Assembly (NCBI GenBank): GCA_024401475.1
Contig: JAKSKZ010000012.1
Coordinates: 1-64,000, forward strand
Origin: Paludibacteraceae bacterium
Lineage (GTDB): Bacteria > Bacteroidota > Bacteroidia > Bacteroidales > Paludibacteraceae
Direction of reading: 5' to 3'
DNA: 64,000 nt
In this document: piece by piece, positions 16,804 through 24,646 of the stretch
How the letters are laid out: every line of letters begins with the position of its first letter
How positions within the stretch are numbered: the stretch's first letter is position 1
Position numbers and translations under genes: made by a program
The notes under the pieces: model-generated
Seen by the model: only the letters and a program-made list of their open reading frames with translations
Told to the model about the DNA's origin: nothing
The model's database searches: none

Positions 16804-17669
16804 TATAAAAATTTAATTTCTTTGCTTTTTATATTGTAGTAATCATCCAATGACATATTCTTTTGGAAATCCTTTAACTTGGAGTCAATATCACCTTCCA
16901 ATAAAGTAGGTGAGGATTTTCGTGTGAAAAACGCTTCGCATACCTCTTCAATAATATCAGTTGGATATTCTCGTCCTTGTAATTTGTAACCTCCTACATA
17001 AGGGTCAAATAAATCAAGATGTTCAGGATATACCCAAGCACAGTTCTTTATGTTTTTCATTGACATGCAGTGCTCATCTTGTATAAAGGGTTCTTTGGGA
17101 AACCAATGGTGCATGGCTGGACAGTCGGCATGGCATACTGTATTCGGCATGATAACAAGTTTATGTTGTATCTCTTTTAGTTCTTTTAAAACGTTTAAAG
17201 ATCTGTTAAAAGGGTAATATAGAACGATGTAATCGTATGAACTGAAATCAATTTTAGAGATGCCATCTTTTATCCTTCTTACTATGCTGCTTATTACTAG
17301 TAAATTAGAATCGTAGTCTTTTATCCTTTTTGCGTTAACGTCGTTGCTAATGATAAATCCACTTGCTCCTAGATTCACGTAGTAGTCTAGCATATCTTTG
17401 GATATAAGGTTGTCCAAAACTTGCCAAAGGACAACGAATCTAACTCCACTTTCTTTAATGTGTTTCAAATGGGATTCGTATTCTTCTCGTGTTTGGGGCA
17501 TATAGCATTCTTCTTTCACGTCGCTTTCTATGATGGTTCGTGTATTTGGCAAATCATCTTTAAAAGGTGGTAGGAATATGAAATTTATATATTCCTCATT
17601 CTTTTTATAGAAAGCGATGAGTCTTATGTCAAAATTATAAGGGACTTCAAATTTATGAGTTGCTGTCAT
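16803..17669 (-). CDS. U32-peptidase-like TIM-barrel protein
   Basis: A 288-residue protein whose C-terminal half has the plan of U32/PrtC-like proteins: NTVCHADCPAMHHWF at about 194-208, Cys in EHC and NCAWVYPEHLDLFDPYVGGYKLQGRE near 225-250. The spaced Cys could hold an iron-sulfur cluster as known for U32-family hydroxylase factors. The N-terminal half alternates strands and helices as expected for a barrel. It overlaps the first radical SAM gene by 17 nt. Its presence in a peptide-maturation operon suggests peptide hydroxylation or leader processing, which is inference. Confidence 0.65.
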   Translation of the reverse strand: MTATHKFEVPYNFDIRLIAFYKKNEEYINFIFLPPFKDDLPNTRTIIESDVKEECYMPQTREEYESHLKHIKESGVRFVVLWQVLDNLISKDMLDYYVNLGASGFIISNDVNAKRIKDYDSNLLVISSIVRRIKDGISKIDFSSYDYIVLYYPFNRSLNVLKELKEIQHKLVIMPNTVCHADCPAMHHWFPKEPFIQDEHCMSMKNIKNCAWVYPEHLDLFDPYVGGYKLQGREYPTDIIEEVCEAFFTRKSSPTLLEGDIDSKLKDFQKNMSLDDYYNIKSKEIKFL

Positions 17670-18957
17670 CGTAGTTTGAGAGTAGAAGTTTTATTTTTTC
17701 TTTCATTAGTTCTATGTTTTCGCATACATGGTTATATGGGCTGCCTGTTGTGTTCATAGCTTCTATTGGACACCCTCTACCACAGATAGGCAACAAATTG
17801 CAATTCCAACATTTGTTGTCTTTTTCTGGCGTGTTTGTTGTGCATTTGTTGTAATTATCGTTCGATAGAACTAATTCTCCTAGTGGACTAATTTTGCCGA
17901 TTTGATATTCTTTGATATCGAGTAGTTCGTCACATTTAGCGATTTCTAATGTGGGGGATACCACATAACTATGTTTACAGTAAAACTGGCACGGTTTATA
18001 TAATTCTATGTTGCAAATGTTATTAGTGTATTCATATTTCGAGAGGATAGAATATATATTTGTAATCCATCCTTTTTTTATCATTTCGAGGGTAGTGATA
18101 GTGTTGGGTGTATAAGGAGTTTTTTTCCCTCTAAACATCACTTCACCGCAATAAAGACGTTGAACTCCTAATTCATGAAGTTGTTTTGCTACAAATTCAA
18201 TGTCATGATAGTTGTTCTTATCTAAGTTGTAACGAACTGTGACAAGGTCAACTCTTCCATACTCTGCGAATAATTTGATGGCTGAAAATGTGGATTCGTA
18301 AGAACTGACACCATTTTTTAATGGTCTCCTATAATCGTGGGTGTCTTTCCGTCCATCTATAGATATCTTAAGCTCTACATCGTTTTCGCAAAGTAATTTT
18401 GCCAATTCTTTTGTTAATAACGACGTGTTGGTAATTATTGCCAAATCAATAGGAATATTGAGTGTTGACTTTATAAAGTTTAGTTGGTTTAATAAATTCG
18501 GAATCTGTGAGCTTGCTAAAAGAGGCTCACCCCCAAACAATTCAATAGATAGACTTTCTATTGCATTATCAGAACAATATTGTTGCAACCATTTGCAGAA
18601 ACTTGAGACTTCGCTTCCAGTTATTGTTTGGGCAGTATATCCTGCGAATTGTTGATAACAATAAACACATTTTGAGTTGCATGTAGTCGATAAAAGAAGT
18701 TTTATTGATAGATTTTTTGACTCTTGTTGCGCAATGAAAGATTTTAGATATTCTACTTTTTCTTGTTTCGCATCTTCAACTAAAAATCCGCCTTCTACCA
18801 AATCTGTATACGTTTCATTTTCTATATTGTTGTATTTGCCTTGTTGAAGTAATTTAGATTCTTCAACGCTCAAGCTCATCATATTTAACGATAGTGTGTT
18901 TAAAAGAATGAACTCGTGGTCTAACTCTAAAATAACGTTATACGTTGATTCTTGCAT
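17653..18957 (-). CDS. Radical SAM/SPASM peptide maturase (first of the RiPP-like cluster)
   Basis: A 434-residue radical SAM enzyme. Residues 1-80 resemble a small recognition domain common to peptide maturases. CNSKCVYCY is at 93-101, FGGEPLL at about 154 and ISIDGRKDTHDYRR at about 203. The C-terminal SPASM region has CQFYC, CDE and the hallmark CWNCNLLPICGRGC ending near residue 396. The predicted reaction is radical modification (for example thioether or C-C crosslinking) of a Cys-containing precursor. First enzyme gene of a five-gene overlapping operon, about 165 nt after the candidate precursor and its terminator. Confidence 0.9.
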   Translation of the reverse strand: MQESTYNVILELDHEFILLNTLSLNMMSLSVEESKLLQQGKYNNIENETYTDLVEGGFLVEDAKQEKVEYLKSFIAQQESKNLSIKLLLSTTCNSKCVYCYQQFAGYTAQTITGSEVSSFCKWLQQYCSDNAIESLSIELFGGEPLLASSQIPNLLNQLNFIKSTLNIPIDLAIITNTSLLTKELAKLLCENDVELKISIDGRKDTHDYRRPLKNGVSSYESTFSAIKLFAEYGRVDLVTVRYNLDKNNYHDIEFVAKQLHELGVQRLYCGEVMFRGKKTPYTPNTITTLEMIKKGWITNIYSILSKYEYTNNICNIELYKPCQFYCKHSYVVSPTLEIAKCDELLDIKEYQIGKISPLGELVLSNDNYNKCTTNTPEKDNKCWNCNLLPICGRGCPIEAMNTTGSPYNHVCENIELMKEKIKLLLSNYDDSNS

Positions 18958-19007
18958 ATCTTAAGAAAAAAAGAATTTGTTTTTTTTGTCTTAAAAAAAG
19001 TTAGTCC

Positions 19008-19033
19008 TACTATTGTGTTTAATTACAATAGTA
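19008..19033 (-). terminator. Second hairpin upstream of the maturase operon
   Basis: TACTATTGT (19008-19016) pairs with ACAATAGTA (19025-19033). On the minus strand the stem is followed after a few bases by CTTTTTTTAAG. With the stronger stem at 19051 it may form a tandem attenuator between precursor and enzymes. Confidence 0.5.
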
Positions 19034-19050
19034 AGGGTGATTTTAAAAAT

Positions 19051-19081
19051 AAACACACCAAAATTTCCTTTTGGTGTGTTT
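19051..19081 (-). terminator. Intrinsic terminator after the precursor peptide gene
   Basis: AAACACACCAAAA (19051-19063) and TTTTGGTGTGTTT (19069-19081) form a perfect 13-bp stem with a 5-nt loop. Read on the minus strand it is followed by ATTTTTAAAA. It lies 42 nt after the stop of the 29-residue frame and before the maturase genes, the usual RiPP arrangement giving excess precursor over enzyme. Confidence 0.75.
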
Positions 19082-19122
19082 GATGTTTTGGGGAATCCTC
19101 TAATTGAGGTTACACAAATTTT

Positions 19123-19212
19123 TTACTTAGTGCATCTTCTAGTATATCTGCAGCTCATTAAAACAGTGTCCTTAACATTTTGAATCTTTGATAAATTGAT
19201 CATTTTTTTCAT
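19123..19212 (-). CDS. Candidate RiPP precursor peptide, 29 residues
   Basis: A 29-codon frame. Residues 1-18 form a leader-like, Lys/Leu-rich segment containing INLSKIQNVKD, similar to the LSK-type leaders of Bacteroidales peptide precursors. The C-terminal part is SCRYTRRCTK, with two Cys and four basic residues. There is no GlyGly processing site. Support is positional and regulatory: it heads the radical SAM/ATP-grasp operon on the same strand, has a consensus promoter 60 bp upstream and an intrinsic terminator just downstream. Start is Met1 (19212) or Met4. That it is modified by the adjacent enzymes is inference. Confidence 0.65.
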   Translation of the reverse strand: MKKMINLSKIQNVKDTVLMSCRYTRRCTK

Positions 19213-19270
19213 GATATTCGTTATTTTTGTTACTATCTACTCTTTTATAGATTTTCGATTGCCTCTTGTA

Positions 19271-19298
19271 CAAAAGTAGAGTTTTATATTGATTCAAA
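19271..19298 (-). promoter_or_regulatory. Promoter of the candidate precursor peptide
   Basis: On the minus strand, TTTG (19298-19295), a 16-nt spacer, then TACTTTTG (19278-19271) match the Bacteroidetes -33/-7 elements, the spacer being slightly short. The predicted leader to the ATG at 19212 is about 50 nt. Confidence 0.6.
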
Positions 19299-19507
19299 TA
19301 TTCTCTTTTTTGTTCCTTATTGTTCCAAATTGAAAAAATGAATGTTTGAAGGATTTGGTGTATATTATATGACCATTCCGGTTTGCCTTTGTCCCAGTTT
19401 ATGACTGATTTTTATAACTAAATAGATTGCTACAGTAAGGCTTTCATCCTTGCTCTATAGCTTAACATTTTCTCCGTAAGGAAAGGGAAAGAAGTCGTCG
19501 CCGTTTG

Positions 19508-20117
19508 TTACAACGCCTCGATTTCTGAAATGGTCAAATTCGTGATTTTTGCAATGGTCTCCGAGTCGAATCCCTCCTCCTTCATGTTTTTTGCCGTCTG
19601 GATGATGCCAATTTCGACTCCCTCTTTTAGTCCACGATCGTATCCGTGTCGTTCGGCGGTGCCCTCGTCGGAAAGGGCGGAGATGCGTGCTTTGTCGATG
19701 AGCGCCTTGAGCTCGTCGTCTGCGCGGTCGTAAAGTTTTGGGTCAAAGCTTACCATGTTGCCAATGTTTTTGATTGTCTGTATCCAAATCTCTTCGTCTG
19801 ATGGGTTCTCCTTTTCGTCAAAGTTGAAGTTGGGAAGTGAAATGAAGTATTTTCGCATTCTGTCCCAAATAATCTTCCCGGTGGCGAGGTTGCATTCCGC
19901 TGTTTGAGTGATTACGTCGGTCAATTCATTCCTGGGTACGCCGAGGATGAAAACGCCGATTAGATGAGGAATGTCATGTTCCCTTTCGCTCCAAACCGCT
20001 CCTTTGTCAATGTGCTTGTCCATCAGATTGTAAAGCTAATAATTTGCTCTCGTAAGGAAAAATTGGTGGCCATAATTTGCATTTCGACAATCACATCGTC
20101 TCCGTTGGCGAGTCTGC
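19508..20117 (-). pseudogene. Decayed Rpn/PD-(D/E)XK transposase-type gene (copy 1)
   Basis: Nearly identical in DNA to the intact gene at 22450-23337 but broken. A TAC-to-TAG change (near 20036) creates a stop in the ANYYLYN segment, one T is missing in AATTTTGCA (near 20075), the N-terminal part is lost where REP-like sequence begins near 20117, and two in-frame segments in the C-terminal Gly-rich region are deleted. The remaining open frame is 171 residues. The high identity points to a recent duplication followed by rapid decay. Confidence 0.8.
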
Positions 20118-20440
20118 TTTTGCCCTTTCAGGGCGTATGTCTGTGGATGCTCTTGATCCCAAGGCGTCGCTACGCTTGCCGTTGGGCTATGAGCCTTTGA
20201 GTTGCCCTTTCAGGGCGAAGATGTCCATCGCTTTAGGTTGTAGTACAGCCCAAAAGGCCAATAAACCCCAAGTTCAAGGCTTGCCATTGTGCTATGAGCC
20301 GTTCGATTGTTCATTTAGGGCGAAAATGCTCATCGTTTAAGAAGACAGTACGGCCTGAAAGACCAATATGCCCCAAGCCCAAGGCAAGCGAAGCGACACC
20401 TTGGGTGTTTTGGCCCAATGATTATCCGCTCCCAATGGGG
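20118..20440. repeat. REP-like repeat block
   Basis: Three diverged units share TTGCCCTTTCAGGGCGAAGATG, at 20120-20135, 20202-20223 and 20307-20328, preceded in two cases by TTGGGCTATGAGCC-like sequence. CCCTTTCAGGG is palindromic. The block also contains GGCGTCGCTACGCTTGCC and CCAAGGCAAGCGAAGCGACACC, an inverted pair. It abuts the truncated end of the decayed Rpn gene and has no supported gene. I judge it an intergenic repeat family of the kind common in Bacteroidetes. Confidence 0.65.
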
Positions 20441-20664
20441 ACGAGTGTCGTTACGCTTGTCATGTGTCAATGCATTTTGTGGTTGCATAAAAAACGGATT
20501 GGCAATTTTCTTTTGTTTTTCTGTTAAATGGAATGATTTGGAATTCATGGTTAAGATGGAAAGGCGTATTTTTGATAATTCGACATTGTTGGTCTTGTCG
20601 TAAGAAAGTCACAATGGATCGTATCGTATGTAAATTATTAATCATTAAATATATTATAACAATT

Positions 20665-21618
20665 ATGGCTTCGAAAATAAGAGTTCACGCAAAATCCCTA
20701 AAATGGGCGGCATTAGGAATAATAGACGCATATGTGAAGATGTATCCACATGCTACTTTGGAAGATTTGAACAAGGCTTTCCCTAATAGAGAATTAGGCT
20801 TCGGAACTGATAGAGATCTGCTAATGAGTCAAGAGGGCTTGGAGAAGTTCGTGGAAAGTACAGAATCAACCAAGGATGACGAGATGTTGGCCAATTGGAA
20901 GGAGACTGGCTATTTTGTCACAATGGCAGATGGCACCAAGATTTCTTTCAAACCGCTTTACATTTGGACGAAAGAGAAGTTCCAAAAATTGGAGTCTATG
21001 GCAAAACTCTATGATGTGGAGGTGGCCAGTTTCGAAGAGTGGCAAGCCGGAAAGAAGGGCAGTTACAGCCTTGAATATCTAAATGGTTATGTTCCGCCTG
21101 TCCCAGAGAAGAAGAATAATAAATGGTTGTGGATATTGTTGGCTGCAATGGCTGTTTTGGCTTTGATCGTTTTCTTCCTTCTTGGAAAAAGTTGTTCTAA
21201 TGAGAAAGTTGTTGTTACTGAGAGGGTTGTAACCGTTACGGACACCATAACAGTGATAAAGGTAGAGAAGGAGATTGAGGTTATTGAGAAGAATTTCAAT
21301 GCGGCAAAATTCGAGCAAGGTGCCGTTGATTTGATGGATGATGCCAAGTTCGTTTTGCACGATCTCCAAAAGTTGATGGATAAGGAGGAGAACGCGAATG
21401 TGAGATTGAAGGTTGTTGGTCATACAAGTGCAGAGGGTAATGCTGAATTCAACCAAAAGTTGAGTGAAGACAGAGCAAAGGCAGTCGTTGATTTCTTGGT
21501 TTCTCAAGGCGTTTCCGCAGATCGTTTGGAGTATGAAGGCAAAGGCAGTTCAGAACCATTGGATGCGAACAATTTGGAGGTTAATCGTAGAACTCAGATT
21601 ATTGTAATCAATAAATAG
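20665..21618 (+). CDS. Inner-membrane protein with C-terminal OmpA domain (copy 2)
   Basis: A 317-residue paralogue of the gene at 9947, exactly the same length. The N-terminal domain keeps LGIIDAYVKMYPHA, DLNKAFPN and GSYSLEYLNGY. The membrane helix is at 153-174 with LysLysAsnAsnLys before it, so the N-terminus is predicted cytoplasmic. A Val/Thr/Lys-rich stretch leads to the OmpA domain (residues about 210-316: GHTSAEG, LSEDRAKAVVDFL, YEGKGS, NRRTQI). As in copy 1, GHTS replaces GHTD. The start is set by alignment with copy 1; the upstream in-frame extension lacks the paralogue's start. Ten nucleotides separate it from the next small gene. Confidence 0.85.
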   Translation: MASKIRVHAKSLKWAALGIIDAYVKMYPHATLEDLNKAFPNRELGFGTDRDLLMSQEGLEKFVESTESTKDDEMLANWKETGYFVTMADGTKISFKPLYIWTKEKFQKLESMAKLYDVEVASFEEWQAGKKGSYSLEYLNGYVPPVPEKKNNKWLWILLAAMAVLALIVFFLLGKSCSNEKVVVTERVVTVTDTITVIKVEKEIEVIEKNFNAAKFEQGAVDLMDDAKFVLHDLQKLMDKEENANVRLKVVGHTSAEGNAEFNQKLSEDRAKAVVDFLVSQGVSADRLEYEGKGSSEPLDANNLEVNRRTQIIVINK

Positions 21619-21627
21619 TAGTTGCTT

Positions 21628-21795
21628 ATGTTTGGCATCAGTTTTTCTTTAAAACGCATGCTGGGTATCAGTGGATTGAAAACAAAAATCTCACGAAAAA
21701 CAGGTGTGCCGATGACAAAAGGGGGCGTAGAACGAAAAGTTGGACGCACAGTTATTGACTCTCTTTTGGAAACTAAAAAGAAGAAACGAAGATAG
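21628..21795 (+). CDS. 55-residue basic protein
   Basis: Starts MFGISFSLKRMLGISG and ends TKKKKRR; about a quarter of residues are Lys or Arg. Contains ISRKTGVPMTKGGVERKVGR. It begins 10 nt after the OmpA-domain gene and ends before a strong terminator, so it is the second gene of a two-gene operon. The pairing of an OmpA-domain gene with a tiny basic protein repeats what is seen at 8-11 kb, although the sequences are not alike. Function unknown. Confidence 0.65.
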   Translation: MFGISFSLKRMLGISGLKTKISRKTGVPMTKGGVERKVGRTVIDSLLETKKKKRR

Positions 21796-21820
21796 AATTT
21801 TGAAATTCCGAATTCAAATT

Positions 21821-21857
21821 AGGCGAGGAGCATCAGTGGCATCCTCGCCTTTTTTTG
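21821..21857 (+). terminator. Intrinsic terminator of the OmpA copy 2 operon
   Basis: AGGCGAGGA (21821-21829) pairs with TCCTCGCCT (21842-21850) and is followed by a T-tract (21850-21856). Confidence 0.9.
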
Positions 21858-21932
21858 CTTTTATAACTTGTCCGCAAAGCGTGTAAACAATTTTTTCCCG
21901 TAAGGAGAATGGAAAAGATGCGTCGTTGTTTG

Positions 21933-22397
21933 TTACAACGACTCAATTTGCGAGATCGGCAATTTCGTTATTTTGGCAATGGTCTCCGCGTCGAATCCCT
22001 CTTCCTTCATGTTTTTGGCCGTCTGGATGATGCCAATTTCGATGCCCCGTTTTATTCCCCGTTTTATTCCCCGTTTGTCGCCAATTTCGATTCCCTCTTT
22101 TAGGCCACGATCGTATCCGTATCGTTCGGCGGTGCCCTCGTCGGAAAGGATTTTGAGTTCCGCTTCGTATCGGGCATACTCCTCGTCGGAAAGGGCGGAG
22201 ATGCGTGCTTTGTCGATGAGCGCCTTGAGCTCGTCGTCTGCGCGGTCGTAAAGTTTTGGGTCAAAGCTTACCATGTTGCCAATGTTTTTGATTGTCTGTA
22301 TCCAAATCTCTTCGTCTGATGGGTTCTCCTTTTCGTCAAAGTTGAAGTTGGGAAGTGAAATGAAGTATTTTCGACGAGGGTGAAAACACCGATTAGA
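21933..22397 (-). pseudogene. Rpn/PD-(D/E)XK gene fragment (copy 2)
   Basis: Carries only the C-terminal third of the intact gene at 22450. The frame is open for 113 residues and ends SQIESL. Upstream the homology stops at TATTTTCG (about 22371), then jumps to a segment matching GATGAAAACGCCGATTAGAT, showing an internal deletion, and ends near 22397. The C-terminal microrepeat (DKRGIKRGIKRGIEIG) is longer than in the other copies. No nuclease residues remain. Confidence 0.75.
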
Positions 22398-22449
22398 TAC
22401 CCCTCACTTTTTTTCATAAAGAGAATGTAAAAGAAGTCGTCGCCGTTTG

Positions 22450-23337
22450 TTACAACGCCTCGATTTCTGAAATGGTCAAATTCGTGATTTTTGCAATGGT
22501 CTCCGAGTCGAATCCCTCCTCCTTCATGTTTTTTGCCGTCTGGATGATGCCTCGTTTTAACCCCCGTTTGTCTCCAATTTCGATGCCTTCTTTTATGCCT
22601 CGGTCGTATCCGTATCGTTCGGCGGTGCCCTCGTCGGAAAGGATTTTGAGTTCCGCTTCGTATCGGGCATACTCCTCGTCGGAAAGGGCGGAGATGCGTG
22701 CTTTGTCGATGAGCGCCTTGAGCTCGTCGTCTGCGCGGTCGTAAAGTTTTGGGTCAAAGCTTACCATGTTGCCAATGTTTTTGATTGTCTGTATCCAAAT
22801 CTCTTCGTCTGATGGGTTCTCCTTTTCGTCAAAGTTGAAGTTGGGAAGTGAAATGAAGTATTTTCGCATTCTGTCCCAAATAATCTTCCCGGTGGCGAGG
22901 TTGCATTCCGCTGTTTGAGTGATTACGTCGGTCAATTCATTCCTGGGTACGCCGAGGATGAAAACGCCGATTAGATGAGGAATGTCATGTTCCCTTTCGC
23001 TCCAAACCGCTCCCTTGCCAATGTGCTTGTCCATCAGATTGTAAAGGTAATAATTTGCTCTCGTAAGGAAAAATCGGTGGCCATAATTTTGCATTTCGAC
23101 AATCACATCGTTTCCGTTGTCGAGAGTGCATCGAAGGTCGAAGGTTACACCCCGATGGGTTTCGCGAGCCTTGGTGCATTCTACGTTTTCGAATACAAGG
23201 CTCTCAATGTGGCCATACTCTTTCCCGATAATGATGTTGAGGAATCTTTTCATGACTTTCTCGTCGCCAAAGCAACGCTTAAATCCGAAATCCGTTCTCA
23301 AATCAATAAAAACAGGTCGTTTGTCTATAAGTCTCAT
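22450..23337 (-). CDS. Rpn family recombination-promoting nuclease / PD-(D/E)XK transposase
   Basis: A 295-residue protein of the Rpn/YhgA-like PD-(D/E)XK family, full length. The N-terminus has the family's TDFGFKRCFG segment; the active-site core is TFDLRCTLDNGNDVIVEMQ (Asp about 67, Glu and Gln about 81-83). The C-terminal tail is a Gly/Lys/Glu-rich repeat (KEGIEIGDKRGLKRG) and a short helix EGFDSETIAKIT. Such proteins promote DNA breakage and recombination and are often multicopy in Bacteroidetes. Two decayed near-identical copies lie just to the left, so it is probably the source or a recent sibling. Confidence 0.9.
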   Translation of the reverse strand: MRLIDKRPVFIDLRTDFGFKRCFGDEKVMKRFLNIIIGKEYGHIESLVFENVECTKARETHRGVTFDLRCTLDNGNDVIVEMQNYGHRFFLTRANYYLYNLMDKHIGKGAVWSEREHDIPHLIGVFILGVPRNELTDVITQTAECNLATGKIIWDRMRKYFISLPNFNFDEKENPSDEEIWIQTIKNIGNMVSFDPKLYDRADDELKALIDKARISALSDEEYARYEAELKILSDEGTAERYGYDRGIKEGIEIGDKRGLKRGIIQTAKNMKEEGFDSETIAKITNLTISEIEAL

Positions 23338-23604
23338 CTCTTAAATTTTGGGTTAAACAAAACAGTTGCTCGTAACGATTTTGTGTAGAGCTTTTCTGCA
23401 AAGTTAGGAGAAATATTGGATATGTAAAAATTATGGTCGTTTCTTTTCTTGTCTGTTGAAGAATAGTCATAAAAATGGACTATGTAGGATTTTAACACCT
23501 TATCGATTATATCCTACGGGGAAAATGTCGGGAGATTTCCTCCTTTTCTACCAACATAAAATCCCAAAGTCTCAATGGATTGCAAGGTAGGTATCCCTAA
23601 AAAG
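23338..23604. other. Gap without supported genes
   Basis: The left part is the leader of the Rpn gene. A plus-strand open frame covering the Rpn 5' end antisense extends into it but has no independent support. Nothing else is seen before the terminator of the sugar kinase operon. Confidence 0.5.
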
Positions 23605-23632
23605 AAGGAGTGTGCCAATCAGCACACTCCTT
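23605..23632 (-). terminator. Terminator of the kinase-transporter-receptor operon
   Basis: AAGGAGTGTGC (23605-23615) pairs perfectly with GCACACTCCTT (23622-23632); on the minus strand CTTTTTAGG follows. Confidence 0.85.
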
Positions 23633-23659
23633 GCTATGTTTGGAAAGTTTTGCTAATGA

Positions 23660-24628
23660 TTATTTAGCGTCCCAACCCAATGCTGATGCACCCAAAACGG
23701 CTGCGTCTGCATCCTTCATGCCTGAGAATAGGACCTTAACTTTGTTCTTGAAGATTGGCATTAGATTGTCTTCCATGGCTTTCTTCAAAGGCACGAGAAG
23801 AAGGTCGCCTGATTTTGCCAAACCACCGAACAATACGATTGCTTCTGGACTGCTGAACTTGATGAAGTCTGCCAATGCAGCACCCAAAACCTCGCCTGTG
23901 AATGCGAAGATGTCCTTTGCAATGGCATCGCCAGCCTTAGCGGCGTCAAATACATCTTTTGATGTGATTTGGTCTGCTGGAATCTTACGCAACAAAGAGT
24001 CTTCGTTGGCTCTCTTCTCCAAGAATTCTCTTGCTGTGCGTGCTACACCTGTTGCTGATGTGTAGGTCTCCAAACAACCCTTGTTGCCACATCCGCAAGG
24101 ACGGCCGTTGCGCTCTACGATGACGTGGCCCAACTCTCCTGCAAAACCGTCGTGTCCGTAGATGAGTTGTCCGTTGGCGATGACACCGCTACCAACGCCT
24201 GTACCCAAAGTGATCATGATGAAATCCTTCATGCCTTGAGCCACGCCGTACTTCATCTCGCCGATGGCTGCAGCGTTAGCGTCGTTGGTCAATGCAACAG
24301 GAACACCCAATTTCTCAGACATCATCTTGGCAAAAGGAACGATGCCCTTCCAAGGAAGGTTAGGAGCGTGCTCGATGTTTCCTGTATAGAAGTTGGCGTT
24401 AGGTGCACCAACACCGATACCTTGGATTTTATCCATGCCACAAGTGTCTGCCACCAATTTTGCGATACCGTCGCAAAGTGCGTTCATATAGTTGTCTAAC
24501 TCTTGGTAAGCTTGCGTTTTGATTGAGTTAGAAGCCAAAACCGTACCTTTTTGGTCAACGATTCCGAAAACGGTGTTTGTTCCACCGATGTCGATTCCCA
24601 CTACATTGGGTTTCATTTCGTTTTTCAT
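23660..24628 (-). CDS. ROK family sugar kinase (glucokinase-like)
   Basis: A 322-residue ROK kinase. GIDIGGTNTVFGIVD (about 11-25) is the phosphate loop; GVGAPN, LTNDANAAAIGE (catalytic Asp) and TLGTGVGSGVI follow. ELGHVIVERNGRPCGCGNKGCLE is the ROK signature with the zinc ligands HxnCGCGxxGCxE. It phosphorylates a hexose imported by the adjacent FucP-like transporter; glucose is likeliest from the close similarity to Bacteroidetes glucokinases but mannose is possible. It starts 19 nt after the transporter stop. Confidence 0.9.
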   Translation of the reverse strand: MKNEMKPNVVGIDIGGTNTVFGIVDQKGTVLASNSIKTQAYQELDNYMNALCDGIAKLVADTCGMDKIQGIGVGAPNANFYTGNIEHAPNLPWKGIVPFAKMMSEKLGVPVALTNDANAAAIGEMKYGVAQGMKDFIMITLGTGVGSGVIANGQLIYGHDGFAGELGHVIVERNGRPCGCGNKGCLETYTSATGVARTAREFLEKRANEDSLLRKIPADQITSKDVFDAAKAGDAIAKDIFAFTGEVLGAALADFIKFSSPEAIVLFGGLAKSGDLLLVPLKKAMEDNLMPIFKNKVKVLFSGMKDADAAVLGASALGWDAK

Positions 24629-24646
24629 AAAATTCTATTTTAATTA

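Noticed and set aside
22040..22085. Short direct repeats (CCCCGTTTTATT) resembling a repeat array
   Set aside because: These are in-frame microrepeats encoding the Gly-Ile-Lys-Arg tail of the Rpn fragment, too short and unspaced for CRISPR.
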